Below are positions 7,803 through 14,163 of a stretch of DNA of 15,900 nt, piece after piece (the first letter of the stretch is position 1; each line of letters begins with the position of its first letter). This stretch comes from Bacillota bacterium (GTDB lineage Bacteria; Bacillota; Clostridia; Lachnospirales; Lachnospiraceae). Below the pieces are notes generated by a model. That model saw only the letters and a program-made list of their open reading frames with translations. It ran no database searches and was not told the origin of the DNA. The stretch spans positions 1 through 15,900 of the forward strand of contig JAEZHX010000129.1 of assembly GCA_023436765.1 (NCBI GenBank). The letters run 5' to 3'. Made by a program: the position numbers and the translations under genes.

Positions 7803-8073
7803 GCGGTAAAATACTTAATTTTTTCTTAATTTTACACAATTTATTATAAATTATTCCTATAAAAGAATTATGAATAAGCACGCTATATGCGTTTCTCCGA
7901 AGCGCAGTCTCGCTCGCCAACTAACAAGTATATTTGTTGTATCCTCCGCTTCTACTACACGCAGATAAAGGAACTGTCCTGCCGGTTCACTTGTCATAAA
8001 TGAAAGATGCTGCAGGACATCGGAAGTAACACTCTTTCCATGCCTGCAACATCCTTATTCCTATCATAAGAAG
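7803..8073. other. Non-coding stretch with inverted repeats and a possible decayed ORF
   Basis: The 358-nt gap between the SPFH and sulfatase genes holds no gene I can support. On the minus strand a frame stays open for 65 codons from 8054 to the TAG at 7857-7859; its only ATG (7997) has no ribosome binding site. Within it are an 8-bp perfect inverted repeat (TGTCCTGC 7975-7982, GCAGGACA 8012-8019, loop 29 nt) and AACAA-TTGTT (7923-7938, loop 6). The stretch 7890-7920 is GC-rich against its neighbours. It could be a gene remnant, a dispersed repeat or a structured RNA. Confidence 0.35.
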
Positions 8074-9000
8074 TTATTCGTCCTTACTTACCTCGGCAAA
8101 GGACTTTGCCAGACCGGCAAGACCTTGTATCTCGGAAGGAATAATAATCTTCGTTGCCTTACCGTCTGCTGCCTTCGCAAATGCTTCCAGACTCTTCAGC
8201 TGAATAACCGCACTCTGAGGTGCAGACTCATTCAGGAAACGGATACCGTCAGCGTTTGCTTTCTGGATCTTAAGAATTGCTTCTGCCTGACCTTCAGCTT
8301 CCCGCATGGTGGCTTCCTTCTTCGCTTCTGCTCGTAAGATCGCGGACAGCTTCTCACCTTCAGCTTCCAGGACTGCTGATTCCTTCTTACCTTCTGCCAC
8401 AAGAATGGCTGAACGTTTCTGACCTTCTGCAATCAGGATGGATTCTCTTCTTTCACGTTCTGCCTTCATCTGCTTCTCCATCGCATCCTGAATCGCTGCC
8501 GGAGGAATGATATTCTTCAGTTCCACACGGGTTACCTTAATCCCCCAAGGATCTGTAGCCACATCCAACGTAACCCTCATCTTGGTGTTGATGATCTCTC
8601 TTGAGGTTAAGGTCTCATCAAGCTCCAGGTCACCGATAATATTTCTTAAGGTAGTTGCAGTCAAATTTTCAATTGCTAACATAGGGCTTTCAACACCATA
8701 AGCATATAGCTTCGGATCAGTGATCTGGAAGAACACTACTGTATCGATCTTCATCGTTACGTTATCCTTCGTTATCACAGGCTGAGGAGGAAAATCGACA
8801 ACCTGTTCCTTTAACAAAACCCTTTTGGCTACCTTATCAATTAAAGGTGCTTTTACATGAATGCCGACATCCCAGGTGGTCTGATAACCCCCTAATCTCT
8901 CAATAACATAAGAATGCGCTTGGGGAACAATCTTAACACAGGAAGCCAGAATTAATAAAACAATTACCGCAACTGTTATTGCAACAACTTGAAAAGCCAT
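8074..9000 (-). CDS. SPFH/stomatin-like membrane protein (paraslipin/QmcA type)
   Basis: The 308-residue protein has one N-terminal hydrophobic segment (about 4-22), an SPFH/band-7 domain (about 23-175, with VPQAHSYVIERLGGY, DFPPQPVITKDNV and DPWGIKVTRVE), a long charged helix (about 175-250) and a C-terminal IIPSE segment typical of the paraslipin branch. These proteins oligomerise at the membrane and organise microdomains and membrane proteases; flotillin-like roles are inference here. The helix contains five consecutive 11-residue repeats around AEGxKxSAIL (188-242). It starts 3 nt after the NfeD stop with GGAGGAG upstream, so the two are translated together, the standard NfeD-SPFH pair. 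I see no strong terminator after it. Confidence 0.93.
   Translation of the reverse strand: MAFQVVAITVAVIVLLILASCVKIVPQAHSYVIERLGGYQTTWDVGIHVKAPLIDKVAKRVLLKEQVVDFPPQPVITKDNVTMKIDTVVFFQITDPKLYAYGVESPMLAIENLTATTLRNIIGDLELDETLTSREIINTKMRVTLDVATDPWGIKVTRVELKNIIPPAAIQDAMEKQMKAERERRESILIAEGQKRSAILVAEGKKESAVLEAEGEKLSAILRAEAKKEATMREAEGQAEAILKIQKANADGIRFLNESAPQSAVIQLKSLEAFAKAADGKATKIIIPSEIQGLAGLAKSFAEVSKDE
8275..8439 (-). repeat. Five 11-residue (33-bp) tandem repeats inside the SPFH gene
   Basis: Residues 188-242 divide into ILIAEGQKRSA, ILVAEGKKESA, VLEAEGEKLSA, ILRAEAKKEAT and MREAEGQAEAI. The first three units are most alike and the last two have diverged. An 11-residue period is the hendecad of a right-handed coiled coil, which fits oligomerisation of the SPFH helix. 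Confidence 0.8.
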
Positions 9001-9003
9001 TTT

Positions 9004-9438
9004 CTACTCCTCCTTATTCTTAACAATTAATTTGACTCCGGATATATCCTGAACGATTACCCGTGCTCCAACATCAATCGTACTGCTGTCTGAAGACCTT
9101 GCCGTCCACTCCTGTCCATCTACAATTACCTGACCCTGCCCATGGATATTATCAATCGCCATGATAACCAAAGCTTCCTTACCCACCAAGCCCTCATAAT
9201 TTGTCTTAATCCTCTTCGGATTAAAATATTTAATGACATAGGGCCTTGTAAAATATAATAACAGTACGGAGATAACCAGGAAAAGAATAATCTCCAAAAG
9301 CAGGTTATCATAAAATAAAGAAACGATGAAAGCGACCAGGGCGCCACCTGCAAACCATATGGTGGTGAGTCCAAGGGTAATAATTTCTATTAAGAGCAGT
9401 ACAGCCAATAAAATAAGCCATGCAATCGAGTTCGTCAT
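9004..9438 (-). CDS. NfeD-like membrane protein with OB-fold domain
   Basis: This 144-residue protein matches the short NfeD (NfeD1b-like) form, without the N-terminal serine protease. Hydrophobic segments occupy about residues 5-23, 26-43 and 46-64; the C-terminal part (about 80-142) is the OB-fold domain, with GLVGKEALV, GQVIVDGQEWTARS and GARVIVQDISGVKLIV. Partners in this family pair with SPFH proteins, and here the SPFH gene follows after 3 nt. AGGAG with 7-nt spacing supports the ATG at 9438. A TATAAT-containing promoter lies just upstream. The molecular role, such as anchoring or modulating membrane microdomains, is inferred from the family. Confidence 0.92.
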   Translation of the reverse strand: MTNSIAWLILLAVLLLIEIITLGLTTIWFAGGALVAFIVSLFYDNLLLEIILFLVISVLLLYFTRPYVIKYFNPKRIKTNYEGLVGKEALVIMAIDNIHGQGQVIVDGQEWTARSSDSSTIDVGARVIVQDISGVKLIVKNKEE

Positions 9439-9475
9439 CCTATTTCTCCTTTCATAATTCTTCTTTTAACTTAAT

Positions 9476-9502
9476 ATTATACGAAAGAATCATAGAATAC
9501 AA
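9476..9502 (-). promoter_or_regulatory. Probable promoter of the NfeD-SPFH pair
   Basis: A perfect -10, TATAAT (9476-9481 on the minus strand), is preceded by TTGTAT (9497-9502), but with a short 15-nt spacer. Transcription would start near 9470, about 30 nt before the NfeD start codon. The spacing lowers confidence in the -35. Confidence 0.5.
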
Positions 9503-9550
9503 TAGAGAAACTCCTTTTCTAACTATCTTCTAATGTAAGATATAAGATAA

Positions 9551-9606
9551 GCCCCAAAAATATGCACTAACATGAAACAGGTTTCAGTTTCATCAGGGCA
9601 TTTTTT
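9551..9606. other. Nested inverted repeat in the gap after the DUF4956 gene
   Basis: ATGAAAC (9572-9578) and GTTTCAT (9587-9593) form a 7-bp stem with an 8-nt loop; outer GCCC (9551-9554) and GGGC (9596-9599) could close a second stem. On the plus strand the outer stem is followed by ATTTTTT, like a terminator, although no plus-strand gene lies nearby. On the minus strand a weaker T-run follows 13 nt after the inner stem. It may end the VTC-DUF4956 transcript. The rest of the 258-nt gap shows nothing beyond the NfeD promoter. Confidence 0.4.
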
Positions 9607-9696
9607 CAGGGTTGGGTTATTCGACAGTTATCAGATCATATCTTTCTGAGAGCTGTATCTGTTATGTATAAACGCAAAGTATCATTTATCTTTGAA

Positions 9697-10386
9697 TTAA
9701 AGCTGGATTTCATTGGATTCCTTCGTGTAAATCATGATGTTCAGGTTCCCGTTTCTACTTCTGAGCTCATCCATAAATTCCTTCTCTGCTTTTTCATCCT
9801 TCATTGTGAAATGATAGGTAAGTTCAAATAAGGTTCCGAGATTTGAGGTTCTTACCTTTTGAAGCTTGCACTTACTAGTATATTTCTCAAACACATCATC
9901 AAATGCTCCCTGAAAGTTCATATCCTCCGGAATTGTTACTCTAAGTCTTTTCTCAGTGCTTTTCATAGCACCGAAGCCAAGCTTGCTAAGTAGGATTAAT
10001 GTCAGACAAAGGAGGAGGGTAACCGCTCCGCCAAAGGCAATAAATCCTGTACCGGAGGATAAACCTGCTGCCACCGTCATGAATATAAAGGAAATGTCTT
10101 TAGAATCCCCGGGAACACTTCTGAAACGTACCAGTGCAAATACACCAGCCATAGAAAAGGCTCTGGCTATATTACTGCCAATCAGGAGGATGACCACGGA
10201 AATAATTACGGGTAGAATTACAAGACTCAAGGCCAGGTTAGGTGAGTGATTCTCCTTGTCGGTAATCAGTAGATAGACGATACTGATCACAAGCCCCGAT
10301 AATAATGCCACCAGAATACAGAGCAGCGTTTTACTTAAGTCCATAGGAACATCTATGGCCGGATTAGAAAAGATTGAATCAAACAT
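9697..10386 (-). CDS. DUF4956 multi-pass membrane protein, partner of the VTC protein
   Basis: The 229-residue protein has four likely membrane segments (about residues 18-42, 50-70, 98-116, 118-136). The DUF4956 signature region GVFALVRFRSVPGDSKDISF (81-100) is followed by AAGLSSGTGF. The C-terminal 90 residues form a soluble, mixed alpha/beta domain that is probably cytoplasmic. Function is unestablished, but DUF4956 genes are recurrently adjacent to VTC-domain genes in Firmicutes, so a membrane partner for polyphosphate synthesis or export is a reasonable inference. Its ATG overlaps the end of the VTC gene by 8 nt, with a strong AAAGGAGG site inside that gene, indicating coupled translation. 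Confidence 0.88.
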   Translation of the reverse strand: MFDSIFSNPAIDVPMDLSKTLLCILVALLSGLVISIVYLLITDKENHSPNLALSLVILPVIISVVILLIGSNIARAFSMAGVFALVRFRSVPGDSKDISFIFMTVAAGLSSGTGFIAFGGAVTLLLCLTLILLSKLGFGAMKSTEKRLRVTIPEDMNFQGAFDDVFEKYTSKCKLQKVRTSNLGTLFELTYHFTMKDEKAEKEFMDELRSRNGNLNIMIYTKESNEIQL

Positions 10387-11149
10387 CGTACATTTCCTCC
10401 TTTAATATAATATGATCGAGGTCTATCTTAGGTAGTTCCTGCCGTAGTATCGTTTTTTGATATTCACTTCCGTATTTTGAGAAGGATGCAGGGTAGATCC
10501 GATATGTACTTAATAGTCGTGCAAACCATAGCGGGAAAGCATTCTCTGCTTTTGCCTCCATGATCCAGAGTCCCTGTGGCAATAAGCTGTCCCCATAAAT
10601 ACCGATATCCAGCCCCAGATCCTCCCGTCTGGTCAGGATGTTTGTATCGAAGGTTACCCGGAACCCAATATCCGCTTTCCCAAAGTACGCATTTCTGTCA
10701 TAGGATAAATAAAGCTTCGGTTTTAAAGGATACCGATTCAGAAGCTGATCTATCTCCCGAAAGACCTGTCGGCTCATATAGCTTTTAGGGGCCGGCTTCT
10801 CCCTCGTGAGCATATACCTGTAAGCCTCCTCCAGCCTCATTGAGGTTCGTCTCTTATTTACCTTACCGTCGAACTTCTTTTTGATCTCCAGATAGACCTT
10901 ATCCCCCGGCCGAACTACGCCATAGCTTCTCAGTCTAAGCTTCTCCTTATATGCCGGCTTATCGATGGATTTACGAATTAGGTCATGTCGGTCGGTATCA
11001 TAATATATATTACAGATGGTATAAAACTCCCCATTCCTGCTATAGGCATCCACTTCCATGTAATCCTCCAGAATGGGCCGAATCTTCCGATATAGATTAT
11101 CTGTCAGCAAATATTTAATTTCACTTCTATTAAATACTTCAATCGCCAA
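10379..11149 (-). CDS. VTC-domain polyphosphate polymerase-like protein
   Basis: Numbering from the chosen TTG start, the 256-residue protein shows the VTC/CYTH-type tunnel motifs: RSEIKYLL near the N-terminus, RLR at 72-74, EIKKK at 88-92, KRR at 99-101, YDR at 150-152, MEAK at 197-200 with a metal-binding-type Glu198, and SKYG at 224-227. Yeast Vtc4 uses such basic residues and glutamate to polymerise phosphate from ATP. The TTG at 11149 begins AIEVFNRSEIKYLL, the usual family opening, with AGAGG 9 nt upstream. An ATG at 11233 would add 28 basic residues that do not look like the family, and has no ribosome binding site. No long coiled coil or SPX domain is present. It pairs with the overlapping DUF4956 gene. 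Confidence 0.87.
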   Translation of the reverse strand: MAIEVFNRSEIKYLLTDNLYRKIRPILEDYMEVDAYSRNGEFYTICNIYYDTDRHDLIRKSIDKPAYKEKLRLRSYGVVRPGDKVYLEIKKKFDGKVNKRRTSMRLEEAYRYMLTREKPAPKSYMSRQVFREIDQLLNRYPLKPKLYLSYDRNAYFGKADIGFRVTFDTNILTRREDLGLDIGIYGDSLLPQGLWIMEAKAENAFPLWFARLLSTYRIYPASFSKYGSEYQKTILRQELPKIDLDHIILKEEMYDV

Positions 11150-11283
11150 GCTCCCGCACCTCTGTCCTCTCCGTCTATAGAAAGCCTTACCTACCACTTG
11201 CGTTTTCAGTAAGCCATAAGGACTTCCTTTCATCTGTAGGCCGCCAGCAGCAGCCCCTTATTATCAGTCTGTGGGCGTCATCA

Positions 11284-12090
11284 TTAGGAATTCATTCTTC
11301 GCTGTCTCTGTACCTCATACATTAAGATAGCGGCAGCTACTGCAGCATTGAGTGACTCCACCTTCCCCTCCATGGGAATCCGGATTAGGCTGTCGGCCAG
11401 AGAGGACGCTTCCTCCGATAAGCCATTTGCCTCATTACCGATTAGAATTGCACAACTTTTTAAGAAGCCTCCTTCCGTATCATAGGCTTCCCCGGACAAA
11501 TGCGCGGCATAAACCTGTATTCCGTGTTCTTTCAGCTTCTTCACGGTACCACTAAAATCCTCGGTCCTGTAAAAGGGTACCCTGAAGATCGAACCCATCG
11601 TGGATCGTATTACCTTGGGATTATAGATGTCCACGGAGGTACTGTTCAAAATAACTCCCGTCATACCCGCTCCCTCTGCTGTCCTTATCATGGTGCCCAG
11701 ATTACCGGGATCCCTGATATCCTCCAGTAGTAGCAGACAGGGATTTTCCTTAGAAATCATCTCCTCCAGGGAGTAACTCTCACCTCTTACCAATCCCAGA
11801 ACTCCTTGAGGTGTCATTGTTTCGGAGATCTCCTGAAATATCTTCTCAGAGATAACCTCATAATCAAAGCCATGAAAAAAGCCGGGGTCAGATAATCGTT
11901 TTTCATGATAGAAGCCTTCAGAAAAATAAGCCTTGGCAAGGCTCCCTGCGAGCCTTGCCTCCTCAAATATCCTAAATCCTTCAATCACAAAAAGCCCTTG
12001 TTCTTCCCTGGCTTTTGATTTTTTAAGTAATAAGGAAATATTCTTAATCTGTTGATTATTTGAACTGCTGATTACAGTAATTGGTTTCAT
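11284..12090 (-). CDS. SpoU/TrmH-family RNA 2'-O-methyltransferase
   Basis: The 268-residue protein has an N-terminal substrate-binding domain (about 1-100, with LFVIEGFRIFEEA) and a SPOUT knotted catalytic domain. The three SpoU motifs are DPGNLGTMIRTA (127-138, with the conserved Asn and Arg), LIGNEANGLS (216-225) and IPMEGKVESLNAAVAAAI (238-255). It should transfer methyl from S-adenosylmethionine to a ribose 2'-OH, most likely in 23S rRNA (RlmB/TsnR-like); the target nucleotide cannot be read from sequence. An AAGGGGA site precedes the ATG. It lies 46 nt after prfA on the same strand and 134 nt before the VTC start, without a visible terminator in either gap. Confidence 0.92.
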   Translation of the reverse strand: MKPITVISSSNNQQIKNISLLLKKSKAREEQGLFVIEGFRIFEEARLAGSLAKAYFSEGFYHEKRLSDPGFFHGFDYEVISEKIFQEISETMTPQGVLGLVRGESYSLEEMISKENPCLLLLEDIRDPGNLGTMIRTAEGAGMTGVILNSTSVDIYNPKVIRSTMGSIFRVPFYRTEDFSGTVKKLKEHGIQVYAAHLSGEAYDTEGGFLKSCAILIGNEANGLSEEASSLADSLIRIPMEGKVESLNAAVAAAILMYEVQRQRRMNS

Positions 12091-12136
12091 AAGGTGTCCC
12101 CTTGCTTACTGCGTAATAGGATTTGATGTGTGGCGG

Positions 12137-13213
12137 TTACATGTTATTGCTCATGTTTGCCAGCTTCGCAGCCTGGTCGGCTGCGGTCAGGCTGTCAATA
12201 ATCTCCTGGAGATCACCGTTCATCACCTCATCCAGCTGGTGTACAGTTAATTTAATCCTATGGTCCGTTACTCGGCCCTGAGGGAAATTATAGGTTCTGA
12301 TTTTCTCCGAACGGTCTCCCGTTCCCACCTGGCTTTTCCTGGCCTCCGCTTCGGCATTCTGCGCCTTCTCCAGCTCCATCTCATAAAGTCTGGAACGCAG
12401 AATCTTAATTGCTTTGTCCTTATTCTTCAGCTGGGATTTCTCATCCTGACAGGAGATTACGATTCCGGTCGGAATATGGGTCAATCGTACGGCAGAGTCC
12501 GTTGTATTGACACACTGTCCACCGTTACCTGAGGAACGGAACACATCAAACTTACAGTCATTCATGTCCAGTTCAACATCCACCTCTTCTGCTTCCGGCA
12601 TAATGGCCACAGTAGCAGTGGAGGTATGAATCCTTCCGCCGGATTCGGTAACAGGAACGCGCTGTACACGGTGTACACCGCTCTCATACTTTAATTTAGA
12701 ATAAGCTCCCTTACCGTTAATCATGAAAATAACTTCTTTGAACCCTCCGATTCCATTCTCATTCAGGTTCATCATATCAATCTTCCAGCGATTTCGCTCC
12801 GCATACATCACATACATACGATATAGCTCTGCCGCGAAAAGCGCTGCTTCATCTCCACCTGCACCGCCTCTGATCTCCACGATAACATTCTTATCATCGT
12901 TCGGGTCCTTAGGCAGTAGCAATACCTTCAATTCCTCTTCTATCTTTGTAATCCTTAATTTACAAGTATTAAGCTCTTCCTTTGCCAGCTCGCGGATCTC
13001 TTCGTCCGACTCCTCCTCCAGCATGGCAAGGCTCTCCTCCATATTGCTCTGAGTCGATTTATACTCCATATACTTTTCCGCAATTTCCGAAAGATCAGAG
13101 CGTTCCTTCATCAGCTTGCGGTAACGGTTCTGATCATTTAAGATACCCGGGTTCAGCATTTCCTCTTCAATTTCCCTGTACCTGACCAGGATATCCTCTA
13201 AACGGTCAAACAT
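12137..13213 (-). CDS. prfA: Peptide chain release factor 1
   Basis: RF1 reads UAA and UAG in the ribosomal A site and triggers peptide release. Numbered from the chosen start, the codon-recognition tripeptide is PVT (187-189, within HRVQRVPVTESGGRIHTS) and the catalytic GGQ is at 231-233, in GNGGQCVNTTDSAVRLTH. The N-terminal helical domain spans about 1-100. The ATG at 13213 gives 358 residues, the usual RF1 length, starts MFDRLEDIL and has GGAGGA 7 nt upstream. An in-frame ATG at 13270 would add 19 atypical residues, with its nearest GGAGG 18 nt away. prmC, which methylates the GGQ glutamine, lies 98 nt upstream, so modifier and target are made together. Confidence 0.96.
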   Translation of the reverse strand: MFDRLEDILVRYREIEEEMLNPGILNDQNRYRKLMKERSDLSEIAEKYMEYKSTQSNMEESLAMLEEESDEEIRELAKEELNTCKLRITKIEEELKVLLLPKDPNDDKNVIVEIRGGAGGDEAALFAAELYRMYVMYAERNRWKIDMMNLNENGIGGFKEVIFMINGKGAYSKLKYESGVHRVQRVPVTESGGRIHTSTATVAIMPEAEEVDVELDMNDCKFDVFRSSGNGGQCVNTTDSAVRLTHIPTGIVISCQDEKSQLKNKDKAIKILRSRLYEMELEKAQNAEAEARKSQVGTGDRSEKIRTYNFPQGRVTDHRIKLTVHQLDEVMNGDLQEIIDSLTAADQAAKLANMSNNM

Positions 13214-13311
13214 ATTCCATTCCTCCATCATCTCTAAGTCTCTACCGGAAATCCGATACAGATCTTCCATCTTGCCAAAGAAAGCCCAAGCCTCCTAATC
13301 CTCATCTGATT

Positions 13312-14142
13312 TTATGCCTTCTTCGCACGAATTACCCGGTCAAGACCGCTTAAATCCTTTATTACCCTTATCTCTTCAAAGCCTGCCGCTGCTAGAAGCA
13401 GCGCTACCGCTTCCGCCTGTTCACAGCCAATCTCAAAAAAGACCCTGCCTTCATCCGCCAGGTGACTTCTTAAGCCCTCGATAATCCTGCGGTAAAAGTC
13501 AAGACCATCCATCCCGCCTTCCAAAGCGATATAAGGCTCATGATCCCTGACCTCAGGCATCAATGTCCCAATCTCATCCTTACTAATATAAGGTGGGTTT
13601 GAAACAATGATATCATAAACTCCACTGACCTTCTCGTAAAGGTCGCTTTTTATAAACTCTACACAGACCTCATGTTTCCGCCCGTTTCTGATGGCGGTCT
13701 CAAGTGCCTTCTCGGAAATGTCAACAGCAGCTGCTCTGGCTATATTCCCCAGTCTGGCAAGGCTGATGATAATGCAGCCTGAACCGGTACACAGATCCAG
13801 TACCGTCTTCCCGGCGCATTCCTTCCGCACCTCCTCGACGAGGAGTTCAGTATCCTGTCTCGGTATCAGGACATGTTCATTTACTTCAAACTCCAGACCC
13901 ATAAACTCCTGGGTCCCAGTAAGATGCTGAAGAGGAATATGGCGCGCCCGCTGTTCCACCAGGCCTTGGTACTGGGCTGCCTTATCCTCAGGCAGTTGCT
14001 CCTCCTTATGAAGGAAGAACTCTGACCGATTTATCCCCAGAACATGGGCAAGCAGATACCATGCATCCACATCGGCATCTGCTATTCCCTTGCTTCTAAG
14101 ATAATCACGTGCAGTCTGTAGATTCTTATAATAAGTGCACAT
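13312..14142 (-). CDS. prmC: Release factor glutamine N5-methyltransferase
   Basis: PrmC methylates the glutamine of the GGQ motif in RF1 and RF2 using S-adenosylmethionine, which raises termination efficiency. The N-terminal helical domain (about 1-85) is followed by the IPRQDTE loop (93-99), the SAM-binding DLCTGSG (116-122), an acidic end of strand 2 (AVDIS, 139-143) and the catalytic NPPY (182-185) that binds the glutamine amide. The length, 276 residues, is typical. The start at 14142 lacks a good Shine-Dalgarno: the purine-rich AAAGAG is about 13 nt away. It lies 21 nt after the DUF1385 stop, so coupling to that gene may help. prfA, its substrate gene, follows. Confidence 0.95.
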   Translation of the reverse strand: MCTYYKNLQTARDYLRSKGIADADVDAWYLLAHVLGINRSEFFLHKEEQLPEDKAAQYQGLVEQRARHIPLQHLTGTQEFMGLEFEVNEHVLIPRQDTELLVEEVRKECAGKTVLDLCTGSGCIIISLARLGNIARAAAVDISEKALETAIRNGRKHEVCVEFIKSDLYEKVSGVYDIIVSNPPYISKDEIGTLMPEVRDHEPYIALEGGMDGLDFYRRIIEGLRSHLADEGRVFFEIGCEQAEAVALLLAAAGFEEIRVIKDLSGLDRVIRAKKA

Positions 14143-14163
14143 GCATGACCCACGCTCTTTCTA

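Noticed and set aside
7621..7920. 99-residue minus-strand ORF beginning MASETALRRNAYSV
   Set aside because: It overlaps the start of the LTA-synthase-like gene in another frame, runs through that gene's promoter and leader, and has no ribosome binding site. The composition is that of translated AT-rich spacer.
7857..7997. 46-codon minus-strand ORF ending at the TAG at 7857-7859
   Set aside because: There is no Shine-Dalgarno before the ATG and no recognisable family. It is kept only as a possible remnant within the intergenic entry.
8125..8701. Several plus- and minus-strand ORFs over the SPFH gene
   Set aside because: They arise from the 33-bp repeat periodicity of the real gene, which keeps other frames open. 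None has family features.
9126..9374. 82-residue minus-strand ORF inside the NfeD gene
   Set aside because: It is an alternate frame of a gene with clear family features, and has no start signal of its own.
13214..13311. 98-nt gap between prmC and prfA as a possible promoter or attenuator
   Set aside because: I found no convincing -35/-10 pair and no stable hairpin followed by a T-run. The genes are probably cotranscribed.
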